A DNA stretch of 64,000 nucleotides from an uncultured Pseudomonas sp. (lineage in GTDB: Bacteria > Pseudomonadota > Gammaproteobacteria > Pseudomonadales > Pseudomonadaceae). Positions 1 through 10,245 of this stretch are shown piece after piece. The stretch is taken from the NCBI RefSeq assembly GCF_946885955.1, contig NZ_CAMPHI010000003.1:62001-126000 (forward strand). Reading direction: 5' to 3'. The notes under the pieces are model-generated. The model ran no database searches. It had not been told where the DNA came from and was given only the letters and a program-made list of their open reading frames with translations. A program made the position numbers and the translations under genes. Position 1 is the first letter of the stretch; each line of letters begins with the position of its first letter.

Positions 1-518
1 ATCACCGAACGACTGATCCCCGCCTGACCGAGCTTATCCAGGGCGCTAAGGCTGGACTCGAAGGTTTCGCCCTTGTTCACTCGCGCCAGCACCTCGTCAT
101 CGCCCGACTCACAGCCGACATAGGCCATGCGCAGCCCGGCGTCGGCCAATTCCTTCAGCTCGTTGACGGATTTCTTGCGCAGGTTACGAGGGAGACAATA
201 GCTGGAAACCCGCTCGACCTCGGGCATGAACTCACGGATCGCGCCGAGAACGGTCAGCAGGCGTCGGGTCGGCAATACCAGCGCATCACCATCAGCAAGG
301 AACACCCGCTGCACGATCATCCGTTCTCCGGCCCGACGAATCTCCTCCAATACCTGGGCTTCGTCGCGCGCGCGAAATTTCTTCTGCGCCTGGGTATACA
401 TCTCGCAGAAGGTGCAGTGGTTCCAGGAGCAGCCGTTGGTCACCGGCAGAATTAGCGAATGGGCCTCGCTGGGCGGACGGAAGACCGGCTCGATATAGGC
501 GATGGGGAAGTCATTCAT
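1..518 (-). CDS. Radical SAM protein, 3' end cut off by the window edge
   Basis: About 172 N-terminal residues are visible, starting MNDFPIAYIEPVFRP. A cysteine cluster sits in NGCSWNHCTFC at residues 30, 35 and 38, which would hold the SAM-binding [4Fe-4S] cluster. The spacing is CX4CX2C rather than the textbook CX3CX2C. A later GCESGDDEVL stretch resembles the SAM-contacting part of the TIM-barrel fold. The start is the ATG at 516-518; a second ATG-like triplet two codons away is out of frame. The gene precedes moaA in the same direction with a 70 bp gap, but I infer no shared pathway. Substrate unknown. Confidence 0.8.
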   Translation of the reverse strand, partial: MNDFPIAYIEPVFRPPSEAHSLILPVTNGCSWNHCTFCEMYTQAQKKFRARDEAQVLEEIRRAGERMIVQRVFLADGDALVLPTRRLLTVLGAIREFMPEVERVSSYCLPRNLRKKSVNELKELADAGLRMAYVGCESGDDEVLARVNKGETFESSLSALDKLGQAGISRSV

Positions 519-588
519 AATTTTTCAACTTCAAGCCAGGAGACCTTCGCTCGCCCTCTCGCGGCTTGCGACCTGCAACTTGCAGCGC

Positions 589-1557
589 TCAGCCTCCAAT
601 AATCTTCATGACGGTCACACCGCCGGAGAAGGCAATTTCCTGCTTATCGCCAAGCGCCTTGACTAACAGCCGCTGCAGAGCCGGCAGCGCCTGATGGCGC
701 GGTTTATCCAGCAGATCGCCGACATAATGCCGGTTACTCGACGACAGACAGCCATGCAGCCAGCCGGTCGACGACAGACGCAAACGCGAGCAGGTACGAC
801 AGAAGGGCACGCTCTCGTTGGCGATCACGCCGAAAAACCCTTGTTCTGGAATCTGGTAGCGCAGTGCCGTGGCATCCAGTGGCGCGTCGGCCTGGGTAAA
901 TTCATGGCGCTCGCCAATCAGCTCCAGCAGCTCTGGCATGCCGACGAATTGCTGAGCAAAAGCATTGCCGGGACGGGCCAGATGCCCCATGCGCATCAGC
1001 TCGATAAAACGTAGTTCGAAGCCATTGGCCAGGCAATATTCCAGCATCGGCAGTACCTGATCGAGGTTCTGCCCGCGCAACGGCACCATATTTATCTTGA
1101 TCTGCATGCCTGCCGAACGCGCCTGCGCCAGGCCGTCGAGCACGCTTGCCAGGTCGCCACCGCGGGCAATCGCGCGAAACGCGCTGGTGTCGAGGGTATC
1201 CAGGGAAATATTCAGGCGGCGGATGCCGCACTCGAGCAACAGCGGCAATTTGCGTGCGAGCAATTGGCCGTTGCTGGTCAGGCTGATGTCGCTCAAGCCG
1301 AGCTCGCCGACCCCACGTAAAAACGCCTCCAACCTGGGACTGACGAGCGGTTCGCCGCCGGTGACGCGCAAGCGCTCGATGCCAGCGGCCTCGATCAGGT
1401 AAGCGACGCCGCGCACCATCGCCTCGGCGGATAGCTCGTCCTGCGCAGCGACCAGCCGCTTGCCGTCCGGTACGCAATAAGTACAGGCATAGTTGCAGGC
1501 GGCGGTCAGGCTGATTCGCAGATTGCGAAAGCGTCTACCCTGGCGGTCGACGATCAT
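589..1557 (-). CDS. moaA: GTP 3',8-cyclase MoaA (molybdenum cofactor step 1)
   Basis: Radical SAM enzyme that, with MoaC, converts GTP to cyclic pyranopterin monophosphate in the cytoplasm. From the ATG at 1555-1557 (MIVDRQGRRF) it is 322 aa, the normal size. The N-terminal cluster cysteines are C21, C25 and C28 in CNYACTYC. The C-terminal second cluster is CRTC followed 13 residues later by another Cys (CX2CX13C), the MoaA hallmark. The chain ends in the conserved Gly-Gly tail needed for activity. A longer in-frame start at 1611 adds 18 residues not typical of the family, so I reject it. No other moa gene is nearby. Confidence 0.93.
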   Translation of the reverse strand: MIVDRQGRRFRNLRISLTAACNYACTYCVPDGKRLVAAQDELSAEAMVRGVAYLIEAAGIERLRVTGGEPLVSPRLEAFLRGVGELGLSDISLTSNGQLLARKLPLLLECGIRRLNISLDTLDTSAFRAIARGGDLASVLDGLAQARSAGMQIKINMVPLRGQNLDQVLPMLEYCLANGFELRFIELMRMGHLARPGNAFAQQFVGMPELLELIGERHEFTQADAPLDATALRYQIPEQGFFGVIANESVPFCRTCSRLRLSSTGWLHGCLSSSNRHYVGDLLDKPRHQALPALQRLLVKALGDKQEIAFSGGVTVMKIIGG

Positions 1558-1637
1558 GGAAAACTCCGGCGAGGTTATGCGCCGAGTATATCGCCGCAAG
1601 CCATCGCCCACATGAGCTATAGATCAGCTGAATAAGC

Positions 1638-2276
1638 TCAACTGGCCGGTGGCTCACCGTCGCGCTTGCGCTTGTTGCCCATGCGCACGCCGATATCCAT
1701 GAGGAACTGGAAAAACCCTTCCTGGTCTTCCAGCACGTTGCTCCAGAACGGCGAGTGATAGAGCGCGACGGCCCCATGCACCAGCGCCCAGGCCGCGCAG
1801 TAGTGGAAATAAGGCGGCACATCTTCCAACTTGCCTTCGGCGATACGGCCCTTGATCAGCTGGGTCAGGCGTTCGAAATTGGAGGCGCGGATGCTGTGCA
1901 ACTGCTCGACCATCTCCGGCACCTGGTTGCCCTTGACGACCTTCTCTTCCAGACGGTCGAACAAGCGATAACGTTGCGGATCGCGCATGCGGAATTCGAA
2001 ATACGCGCGCGACAAAGCTTCCTTGTCGCGGTCGATATCGGCCGAATGCAACAATTCGTTCAAATCGCGTTCATAGTCGAGCATCAGGCGCAGATAGATC
2101 TCCGCCTTCGATTTGAAGTGCTTGTAGATGGTGCCCTTACCAATACCGACGGCGTCAGCAATCATCTCGACCGTCACGCTGTCTTCGCCCTGTTCGAGGA
2201 AGAGCTTTAGCGCTGTGTCGAGAATTTCTTGCTCGCGGCGGCGAAACTCACGGACCTTGCGGGGTTCTTTATGCAT
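1638..2276 (-). CDS. TetR/AcrR-family transcriptional regulator
   Basis: A 212-aa protein with an N-terminal helix-turn-helix at about residues 17-63 (DAVGIGKGTIYKHFKSKAEI holds the recognition helix) and a helical C-terminal half that should carry the ligand pocket. The ATG at 2274-2276 gives the usual short basic lead-in (MHKEPRKVREF); upstream in-frame starts would run into the divergent gene. It lies 75 bp from the divergently transcribed PLP enzyme at 2352, so control of that promoter or of itself is plausible, but this is inference. The ligand cannot be told from sequence. Confidence 0.88.
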   Translation of the reverse strand: MHKEPRKVREFRRREQEILDTALKLFLEQGEDSVTVEMIADAVGIGKGTIYKHFKSKAEIYLRLMLDYERDLNELLHSADIDRDKEALSRAYFEFRMRDPQRYRLFDRLEEKVVKGNQVPEMVEQLHSIRASNFERLTQLIKGRIAEGKLEDVPPYFHYCAAWALVHGAVALYHSPFWSNVLEDQEGFFQFLMDIGVRMGNKRKRDGEPPAS

Positions 2277-2351
2277 AAAAGGACTACGGGGTCGGAAATC
2301 GAAGGCGCGTATTATGCCTAAATAGCAGCAAATTGCACGGATCATCCGACC

Positions 2352-3485
2352 ATGTACGATGTTCATGACGAGTTTCCACAACTTGCGTCGCTTCGCTATC
2401 TGAATCATGCGGCCGTCGCACCCTGGCCGCAACGTGCTGTTTCGGCCGTCAACCGCTTTGCCGAACAGAATGCGCATACGGGTGCGCGCGACTACCCGGA
2501 CTGGCTGCAAGTCGAGCAGCGCTTGCGCGAACGCCTGCAGCGCCTGCTCAACGCACCGACCAGCGCCGATATCGCGCTGGTCAAGAACACTTCTGAAGCA
2601 CTGTCGTTCGTAGCCTTCGGCCTAGACTGGCGGCCCGGCGAGCAGGTGGTGATCAGCAACGAGGAATTCCCCTCCAACCGGATTGTCTGGGAAGCGCTGA
2701 AGCGCTTCGGCGTCGAGGTCATCCAGGTCGATCTGCAGCATGGCGACCCGGAGCAAGCCCTGCTCAATGCCTGCGGTCCGCGTACGCGCTTGCTGGCGAT
2801 CAGCGCGGTGCAATATGCCAGCGGCCTGCGCCTCGACCTGCAACGCCTTGGCCAGGGCTGTCAACGGCGCGGAGTATTGCTATGCGTCGATGCGATCCAG
2901 CAACTGGGCGCCCTGCCTTTCGACGTGCAGGCCTGCCAATGCGCCTTCGCCATGGCCGATGGGCATAAATGGTTACTCGGTCCGGAAGGCCTCGGGGTGT
3001 TCTATTGCCGCAGCGACCTGCGCGATCGGCTCAAACTCCATGAATACGGCTGGCATATGCTGGAACACGCCGGCGACTACCAACGCACGGACTGGCAGCC
3101 GGCACGCAGCGCTCGGCGCTTCGAGTGCGGCAGTCCGAACATGCTCGGCGCCATGGCGCTGGAAGCCAGCCTTTCACTATTGGAAGAGGTAGGCATGCCA
3201 GAGGTCGCCAGGGGGGTACACGAGCGTGTGCAATGGCTGCTCGACGGCCTGGATGCGATCCCCGGGATTACCCTGCATAGCCCTCGCGAACTGGAGCGGC
3301 GCGCCGGCATCCTCGCCTTCAGCCTGGACGGCTGGGATAACCAGCAGCTCTTCGAGCGCCTCAAAAGCGAACAGGTCATCTGTGCCCAGCGAGGTCGCGG
3401 CATTCGTTTTTCCCCGCATTTTTATACCGAACAGCGGGTAATCGAAGAAACTTTGCAGCTGCTGGGCCAGTTGGCGCCTGGCTGA
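2352..3485 (+). CDS. Class V aminotransferase-fold PLP enzyme (cysteine desulfurase/isopenicillin epimerase-like)
   Basis: A 377-aa fold-type I PLP enzyme. The Schiff-base lysine is K206 in ADGHKWLLGPEG, preceded by the cofactor aspartate in LLCVDAIQQLG and by the SAVQYASG segment typical of class V aminotransferases. The N-terminal LRYLNHAAVAPWP resembles the LNHA(A/G) start of epimerase-like members. I see no extra cysteine loop that would prove a desulfurase, and no isc/suf gene is nearby. It is divergent from a TetR regulator. Reaction unassigned. Confidence 0.88.
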   Translation: MYDVHDEFPQLASLRYLNHAAVAPWPQRAVSAVNRFAEQNAHTGARDYPDWLQVEQRLRERLQRLLNAPTSADIALVKNTSEALSFVAFGLDWRPGEQVVISNEEFPSNRIVWEALKRFGVEVIQVDLQHGDPEQALLNACGPRTRLLAISAVQYASGLRLDLQRLGQGCQRRGVLLCVDAIQQLGALPFDVQACQCAFAMADGHKWLLGPEGLGVFYCRSDLRDRLKLHEYGWHMLEHAGDYQRTDWQPARSARRFECGSPNMLGAMALEASLSLLEEVGMPEVARGVHERVQWLLDGLDAIPGITLHSPRELERRAGILAFSLDGWDNQQLFERLKSEQVICAQRGRGIRFSPHFYTEQRVIEETLQLLGQLAPG

Positions 3486-3575
3486 GAACTCAACAGACTC
3501 GCTTGTATTCCAAATCCGTTTAAGAACGAGCGGTTTGCGCCTGGACGATCGGCCAACATGACCAATACTCAAAAC

Positions 3576-3692
3576 TACTGGTGTGGGCATCTCCCCCCAA
3601 GTGTCCCGCCAGGCAAGGTACCGTGGACCGCGTACCTTGATTACTCCTAATGGTCTTAACCCGGATTCGCCCCCAGAATCCGGGTTTTTTTT
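3576..3692 (+). ncRNA. rgsA: RgsA-like small regulatory RNA
   Basis: An intergenic stretch of about 117 nt ends in a strong intrinsic terminator and contains an internal hairpin (AAGGTAC at 3615-3621 pairing with GTACCTT at 3632-3638). It has no ORF with a ribosome site. The position, just beyond the 3' end of tatD, is where P. aeruginosa carries RgsA (P16), an RpoS-dependent sRNA indirectly linked to GacA and to oxidative-stress survival. An AATACT box at 3564-3569 could be a sigma-S -10 element. The 5' end is estimated from that box; the 3' end is the terminator U-tract. Identity rests on synteny and structure, not on an alignment. Confidence 0.72.
3660..3692 (+). terminator. Intrinsic terminator of the RgsA-like RNA
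   Basis: A perfect 9-bp stem, CCCGGATTC (3660-3668) with GAATCCGGG (3676-3684), and a 7-nt loop are followed by eight T residues (3685-3692). Confidence 0.93.
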
Positions 3693-3701
3693 GTTCGTGT
3701 T

Positions 3702-4487
3702 TTACCGCGCAATCCTTGCCAGCGGGAACAGGCGCTGAAAGTTGCTGCTCGTCTGTTCCGCGAATTGCTGGTAACTCACGCCCCGCAGCAAGGCCAGGTA
3801 TTCAGCGACATCGCGTACGTACTCCGGCAAGTTCGGTTTGCCTCGATGCGGCACCGGCGCCAGGTACGGCGAATCGGTTTCCACAAGCAGGCGGTCCGCC
3901 GGTACCTGCCGTGCGACTTCGCGCAGCGCCTCGGCATTGCGGAAGGTCACGATCCCGGACAGGGAAATATAGAAGCCCAGATCCAGCGCGGCCTTGGCCA
4001 TCTGCCAATCCTCGGTAAAGCAGTGCAACACCCCGGCTTGAGGCAAGGCGGCTTCACGCAACAAGGCCAGGGTGTCGGCGCGAGCGGCGCGGGTATGCAC
4101 AATTACCGGCTTGCCGGTGATCTGCGCCGCCTGTAGATGCAGGCGGAAGGACTGCTGCTGGGACTCGGCCGCCTCGGGCTCATAGTGGTAATCGAGCCCT
4201 GTTTCGCCGATGGCGACCACCCGCGGATGCTCCAATTCGGCCAGCAACCAATCCAGCGCGGGGGCGATACCAGGCTCGAGATCCAGCGGGTGCACACCGA
4301 CCGAGCAATCCACATCGGCATAGCGGGCGGCAAGGCCCTTGACCGTCGCCGCATTGTCGGTGCTCACACCGATGCATAGAAAGTGTCCAACACCGCGCGC
4401 ACGCGCCGCGTCCAGTGCGGCATCGAGGGAACCGCCATAGGCGGTCAGATCGAGTCGATCGAGGTGACAGTGGGAGTCAATCAACAT
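3702..4487 (-). CDS. tatD: TatD-family metal-dependent hydrolase (DNase-like)
   Basis: A 261-aa amidohydrolase-fold protein. Metal ligands of the family are visible: H6 and H8 in MLIDSHCHLD, Glu in IGETGLDYH, His in VIVHTR, His in VLHCF and Asp in LVETDSPYL. It belongs to the YcfH/TatD group of 3'-5' nucleases; in E. coli its neighbours are likewise holB and tmk. The ATG at 4485-4487 is the family's usual start. It is the last gene of the holB-pilZ run, separated from pilZ by an inverted repeat of about 95 bp. Confidence 0.93.
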   Translation of the reverse strand: MLIDSHCHLDRLDLTAYGGSLDAALDAARARGVGHFLCIGVSTDNAATVKGLAARYADVDCSVGVHPLDLEPGIAPALDWLLAELEHPRVVAIGETGLDYHYEPEAAESQQQSFRLHLQAAQITGKPVIVHTRAARADTLALLREAALPQAGVLHCFTEDWQMAKAALDLGFYISLSGIVTFRNAEALREVARQVPADRLLVETDSPYLAPVPHRGKPNLPEYVRDVAEYLALLRGVSYQQFAEQTSSNFQRLFPLARIAR

Positions 4488-4492
4488 AAAAA

Positions 4493-4568
4493 AGCCTCAA
4501 GCGACAAGCCTCAAGCTACAAGTAACAAGAAGGCGCCGTATGCGCGCTTTTGCTTGCCGCTTGAGGCT
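4493..4568. repeat. Intergenic inverted repeat between pilZ and tatD
   Basis: AGCCTCAAGCGACAAGC (4493-4509) pairs with GCTTGCCGCTTGAGGCT (4552-4568), 16 of 17 positions complementary, around a 42-nt loop. The spacer holds further partial copies of the same CAAG-rich unit (CCTCAAGCTACAAG near 4509-4522), and more lie just past the right arm. A looser stretch of the same style lies at about 527-590 beside moaA. This looks like one of the small CTTGCAGCTTG-type intergenic repeats common in Pseudomonas. There is no U-tract. Confidence 0.7.
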
Positions 4569-4583
4569 CGCAGCTTGCCGCTG

Positions 4584-4940
4584 CTACATCGTATGCGTGG
4601 GTCGATCGGAGGTCAGCGCGCCGGCCAGGTAGGTCTCGATCTTGTTGCGCGCGGTATTGTCGCCATCGTTGAACTGCACGCCGACGCCAGCAGCACGGTT
4701 ACCCTGTGCGCCCTTGGGAGTGATCCACACGACCTTGCCGGCGACCGGGATCTTTTCCGGCTCGTCCATCAGGTTCAACAACATGAACACTTCGTCACCA
4801 AGCTTGTAGTTCTTGTTGGTCGGAATGAACAACCCACCATTCTTAACGAAGGGCATATAAGCGGCATAGAGCACGGATTTGTCCTTGATGGTCAGGGACA
4901 AGATTCCGTTACGCGGACCCAGGTTAGGTGGCAAGCTCAT
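4584..4940 (-). CDS. pilZ: PilZ-domain type IV pilus biogenesis protein
   Basis: A 118-aa single-domain PilZ protein, the same length as the founding P. aeruginosa PilZ needed for type IV pilus assembly. The sequence lacks the N-terminal RxxxR arginines of c-di-GMP-binding PilZ domains, as known for this subgroup, so it probably acts by protein contacts (FimX and PilB in relatives). It follows holB by 36 bp in the same direction, the conserved order in pseudomonads. Confidence 0.93.
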   Translation of the reverse strand: MSLPPNLGPRNGILSLTIKDKSVLYAAYMPFVKNGGLFIPTNKNYKLGDEVFMLLNLMDEPEKIPVAGKVVWITPKGAQGNRAAGVGVQFNDGDNTARNKIETYLAGALTSDRPTHTM

Positions 4941-4976
4941 GCGGCATCCTGATTTTTCATAACACGAACTCCGATT

Positions 4977-6597
<1,621 letters not shown>

Positions 6598-7650
6598 TTA
6601 TTCTGATGATTGCAGCGCCGGCGCCGGACTCGAACGGTAATCCGCACGACGCTTGAGCTGGTATTCGCGTACCGCGCGATTATGCGCCTTGAGGGAATCG
6701 GAAAAAACGTGACTGCCATCGCCTCGGGCCACGAAATATAAACTGCTACCTGAGGACGGATGCAGTGCGGCATGGATCGCCTCACGCCCGGCCAGGGCAA
6801 TCGGCGTCGGCGGCATGCCGTCGATTGCATAGGTGTTGTAAGGTGTGGGGGCAAGCAAGTCGGCGCGCGTGATTTTACCCTTGTAGCGCTCGCCCATGCC
6901 AAAAATTACCGTAGGGTCGGTTTGCAGGCGCATGCCGATCTTCAGGCGCCTGACGAACACCCCTGCAATCGCACTGCGCTCCGCCGCTACCCCGGTTTCC
7001 TTTTCGATCAACGACGCCATGATCAGGGCATCGTAGGGTTCGTTGTATGGCAGCCCTTCGGCGCGCTCCTGCCACTCCTCGGCCAGCACCGTTTCCAGAC
7101 GCGCGTACGCCTGCTTGAGCAGATCGAGATCGCTCATCCCACCGACATAACGATAGGTATCGGGAAAAAAGCGGCCCTCCGGATTCAGCCCGGGCTGATC
7201 CAGACGCTCCATTACCTCGGCGTCGCTCAACCCCTCCAGGGCCTGTTCCAGCCGGGGCTCCCGGGCCAAGGCGGCGCGCACCTGATGAAAACTCCAGCCT
7301 TCGACCAGGGTCAGGCTGTACTGCACCACCTCGCCCCTTCGCCACAAGCCCAGCATGTCGATGACTTTGAGACCCGGGGTCAGGCGGTACTCGCCGCTGT
7401 GCAGCGGCTGATTGGCCAGATTGAAACGCCAGTACTGACGCAACCAGAAGGCGTCATGCAAAACCCCTTCGTCTTGCAGGCGGTTGAGTATGCCGCCCGG
7501 GGTCGCACCGGCAGGCACCTCGAGCAGACGCTCCTGATCGAGATTCAGCGGCTGCTGCAATGCCGAATGCTGCTGCCAGCCGATAAAGACCACCAGCATG
7601 GCGGCCAGCAGCACGCCGCCTTCAAGCAGCAGCAATAGTTTGCGTATCAC
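6598..7650 (-). CDS. mltG: Endolytic peptidoglycan transglycosylase MltG
   Basis: A 350-aa YceG-family enzyme that cuts nascent glycan strands at the inner membrane and helps set strand length. It has one N-terminal membrane anchor (about residues 3-23, KLLLLLEGGVLLAAMLVVFIG), a LysM-like part, and the catalytic region with the conserved Glu in ASLIEKETGV plus PTPYNTYAIDGMPPTPIA. The start is GTG at 7648-7650, 3 bp after the pabC stop codon. Confidence 0.94.
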   Translation of the reverse strand: MIRKLLLLLEGGVLLAAMLVVFIGWQQHSALQQPLNLDQERLLEVPAGATPGGILNRLQDEGVLHDAFWLRQYWRFNLANQPLHSGEYRLTPGLKVIDMLGLWRRGEVVQYSLTLVEGWSFHQVRAALAREPRLEQALEGLSDAEVMERLDQPGLNPEGRFFPDTYRYVGGMSDLDLLKQAYARLETVLAEEWQERAEGLPYNEPYDALIMASLIEKETGVAAERSAIAGVFVRRLKIGMRLQTDPTVIFGMGERYKGKITRADLLAPTPYNTYAIDGMPPTPIALAGREAIHAALHPSSGSSLYFVARGDGSHVFSDSLKAHNRAVREYQLKRRADYRSSPAPALQSSE

Positions 7651-7653
7651 TAA

Positions 7654-8469
7654 TCAGCAGTCCAATAGATCGCGGGTAATTGCCTGCAGTTTACGGGTGA
7701 GCGGGCCAACCGGCCAGTCATGTGCGTGCAGCGCCCGCACCGGCCAGATGCCGTAAAGACTGTTGCAGAGAAACACCTCATCGGCCGCCAGCAACTCATC
7801 GAAGTCGATATCACGCACCTCGCAGGGCAACCCCAGGGCAGCGGCGCGCGCCAGCAACTCGGCACGCATCACCCCCGCTACGCCGCAGCGTGACAGGTCG
7901 GGGGTTGCCAGGCGGCCACCGGTGACGATGAACAGGTTGCTGTAAACGCCCTCAACGACCCGCCCGTTGATATCCCGCATCAACCCTTCGGCATGCTCGG
8001 CGTCCTGCCATTCCGCGCGCGCCAACACCTGCTCCAGGCGGTTGAGATGCTTCAGACCGGCGAGCGCTGGCTGCTCTGCCAGACGCGTCACGCAGGGGAA
8101 CAGCCTTATGCCCTGTGCGGCATTGGCCGCCGGATAGTCGGGCTTCGCACCGCCGAGCAATACCCGCCGCGGCTGCGCAGCCTGAGGCGGTGCATAACCG
8201 CGCAGACCGTCGCCGCGAGTCAGGATCAACTTGGCCACACCATCGCCCAGCATCTGACTGAAGGCCAGCAGTTCGGCACGAACCGCCGGTTCGTCGAACG
8301 GGATCCCCAGCCGCACGCAACCGTGGGACAGGCGCTGCAGATGGCGATCGAATAAAGACGGCACACCTGCGGTAATCGCGATGGTCTCGAACAGACCATC
8401 GCCATAGGCCAAACCACGATCCGTTAAAGCCAACGAATCGGCGGGCTGGCCATCGACCCAGCTGAGCAT
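7654..8469 (-). CDS. pabC: Aminodeoxychorismate lyase
   Basis: A 271-aa class IV PLP enzyme that releases pyruvate from 4-amino-4-deoxychorismate to give p-aminobenzoate for folate. GLKHLNRLEQVLARAEW carries the PLP lysine, and DINGRVVEGVYSNLFIV and GVAGVMRAELL are class IV signatures. The ATG at 8467-8469 overlaps the fabF stop as ATGA, implying coupled translation. The fabF-pabC-mltG-tmk-holB order is widely conserved in Gammaproteobacteria. Confidence 0.94.
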   Translation of the reverse strand: MLSWVDGQPADSLALTDRGLAYGDGLFETIAITAGVPSLFDRHLQRLSHGCVRLGIPFDEPAVRAELLAFSQMLGDGVAKLILTRGDGLRGYAPPQAAQPRRVLLGGAKPDYPAANAAQGIRLFPCVTRLAEQPALAGLKHLNRLEQVLARAEWQDAEHAEGLMRDINGRVVEGVYSNLFIVTGGRLATPDLSRCGVAGVMRAELLARAAALGLPCEVRDIDFDELLAADEVFLCNSLYGIWPVRALHAHDWPVGPLTRKLQAITRDLLDC

Positions 8470-9713
8470 CAGTCGGTGAACCGACGGAATACCAGGGAGC
8501 CGTTGGTCCCGCCGAAACCGAACGAGTTGGACAAGGCCACCTCGATCGGCAATGCCTTCGCCTGATGCGCCACAAAGTCCAGATCGCAGCCCACATCAGG
8601 CTCGTCCAGGTTTATGGTCGGCGGGGCCACCTGATCGCGAATCGCCAGAATACTGAAGATCGCTTCGACCGCGCCGGCCGCACCAAGCAGGTGCCCAGTC
8701 ATAGATTTGGTCGAACTGACCGACAGTTTGTGCGCATGCTCGCCAAACACCGACTTCACTGCCGCGACTTCAGCCTTGTCGCCAGCCGCCGTCGAGGTGC
8801 CATGCGCATTGATGTATTGCACCTGGCCGGCACTCAGCCCCGCATCGCGCAGCGCATTGGCCATGCACCGCGCAGCACCTGCGCCGTCTTCCGGCGGCGA
8901 GGTCATATGATAGGCATCGCCGCTCATGCCGAAACCGATCAGTTCGGCGTGGATATGCGCGCCGCGTGCCTTGGCATGCTCCAGTTCCTCGAGGACCAGC
9001 GCCCCGGCGCCATCGGAAAGCACGAAGCCGTCGCGCCCCTTGTCCCACGGCCGGCTGGCCCTGGCCGGGTCATCGTTGCGGGTGGAGAGCGCACGTGCTG
9101 CGGCAAAGCCACCCAGGCCCAGCCCGCAGGAGGCCATTTCGGCTCCTCCGGCAACCATCACGTCGGCCTCGCCATAAGCGATATTGCGTGCAGCCATGCC
9201 AATGCAGTGGGTACCCGTGGTACAGGCCGTGGCGATGGCGTAATTCGGCCCCTGCAGACCCAGATGGATCGACAGGAAACCTGAAATCATATTGATGATC
9301 GAGCCCGGCACGAAGAACGGCGAAATGCGCCGCGGCCCTTGCTCGTTCAAGGATTTGCAGTTGTTCTCGATATTGGTCAAACCGCCAATACCAGAACCCA
9401 TGGCCACGCCAATTCGTTCGCGATTGGCATCAGTAACTTCCAGTCCGGAGTCGCGCATCGCCTGAAAACTGGCGGCCAGTCCGTACTGAATGAAAAGATC
9501 GAGCTTGCGCGCCTCTTTGGCGGACAGGTATTCCTCGACATTGAACCCCTTCAACGCCCCGCCGAAACGCGTGGAGAAAGCGGAAAGGTCCATATGCTCT
9601 AGCATGCCGATGCCGCTACGCCCGGCCAAAATGCCCTGCCAGCTGCTCGGCACATCGTTACCCAGCGGCGACAACATGCCCATCCCGGTAACCACGACGC
9701 GTCTACGCGACAC
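8469..9713 (-). CDS. fabF: 3-oxoacyl-ACP synthase II (KAS II)
   Basis: A 414-aa condensing enzyme that elongates acyl-ACP chains, including the step from palmitoleate to cis-vaccenate. The active-site Cys is in [13 protein letters not shown] and the two catalytic histidines are in [14 protein letters not shown] and [15 protein letters not shown]. The start is GTG at 9711-9713 ([11 protein letters not shown]), the family's usual N-terminus. It lies about 100 bp downstream of acpP behind a hairpin. Confidence 0.97.
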   Translation of the reverse strand: MSRRRVVVTGMGMLSPLGNDVPSSWQGILAGRSGIGMLEHMDLSAFSTRFGGALKGFNVEEYLSAKEARKLDLFIQYGLAASFQAMRDSGLEVTDANRERIGVAMGSGIGGLTNIENNCKSLNEQGPRRISPFFVPGSIINMISGFLSIHLGLQGPNYAIATACTTGTHCIGMAARNIAYGEADVMVAGGAEMASCGLGLGGFAAARALSTRNDDPARASRPWDKGRDGFVLSDGAGALVLEELEHAKARGAHIHAELIGFGMSGDAYHMTSPPEDGAGAARCMANALRDAGLSAGQVQYINAHGTSTAAGDKAEVAAVKSVFGEHAHKLSVSSTKSMTGHLLGAAGAVEAIFSILAIRDQVAPPTINLDEPDVGCDLDFVAHQAKALPIEVALSNSFGFGGTNGSLVFRRFTD

Positions 9714-9756
9714 AGCAATCTCCTTTTCTATTTTTCACGTTTGGGAAGCGCTTAAA

Positions 9757-9793
9757 GAAAAGCCGCACTCCCATGACAGGCGTGCGGCTTTTC
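9757..9793 (-). terminator. Hairpin between acpP and fabF (terminator or attenuator)
   Basis: A perfect 12-bp stem (9757-9768 with 9782-9793), read on the minus strand, is followed by a short TTTAAG tract. It lies directly after the acpP stop. Because fabF has no obvious strong promoter in the 100-bp gap, the hairpin probably allows partial read-through, setting acpP mRNA above fabF mRNA. Confidence 0.75.
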
Positions 9794-9817
9794 CGAGTCG
9801 AGAAGCAATGAATACGT

Positions 9818-10051
9818 TTACGCGTGAGCGGTAACGTAGTCGATAGCTTCCTGAACGGTGGTGATCTTCTCGGCCTGCTCGTCCGGGATTTCGGTCTCGA
9901 ATTCCTCTTCGAGAGCCATTACCAGCTCAACGGTGTCAAGAGAGTCAGCACCCAGGTCTTCGACGAAGGAAGCGCTGTTGGTTACTTCCTCTTCTTTGAC
10001 GCCAAGTTGTTCGGCTACGATTTTCTTGACGCGTTCTTCGATGGTGCTCAT
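9818..10051 (-). CDS. acpP: Acyl carrier protein
   Basis: A 77-aa acidic four-helix carrier of fatty-acid intermediates. S37 in [11 protein letters not shown] is the 4'-phosphopantetheine site. Length and sequence are typical of the essential AcpP. The start is the ATG at 10049-10051, with AGGAG spaced a little far upstream. It has its own promoter in the 194-bp gap after fabG and a hairpin just after the stop, fitting separate high-level expression. Confidence 0.98.
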   Translation of the reverse strand: MSTIEERVKKIVAEQLGVKEEEVTNSASFVEDLGADSLDTVELVMALEEEFETEIPDEQAEKITTVQEAIDYVTAHA

Positions 10052-10103
10052 ACCTTGTTTTCACTCCTAATTGAAACAATCCAGGCAGCTGGTCTGCGGC
10101 CAG

Positions 10104-10131
10104 TGTATAGAAAGGTTTTTTAGCATTTCAA
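10104..10131 (-). promoter_or_regulatory. Predicted sigma-70 promoter of acpP
   Basis: On the minus strand, TTGAAA (-35, 10126-10131) and TATACA (-10, 10104-10109) are separated by 16 bp. The predicted start near 10097 gives a leader of about 45 nt. Confidence 0.65.
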
Positions 10132-10245
10132 GCGGAATGCGGGGATCCCCAGAAACACTTCAACGAACTGTCTATAAACCTATTGCAGCTTTATAACGGA
10201 TTTTAGACAGCAGCTATGACATTTTTCTGAAGGCATCCGTCACAT

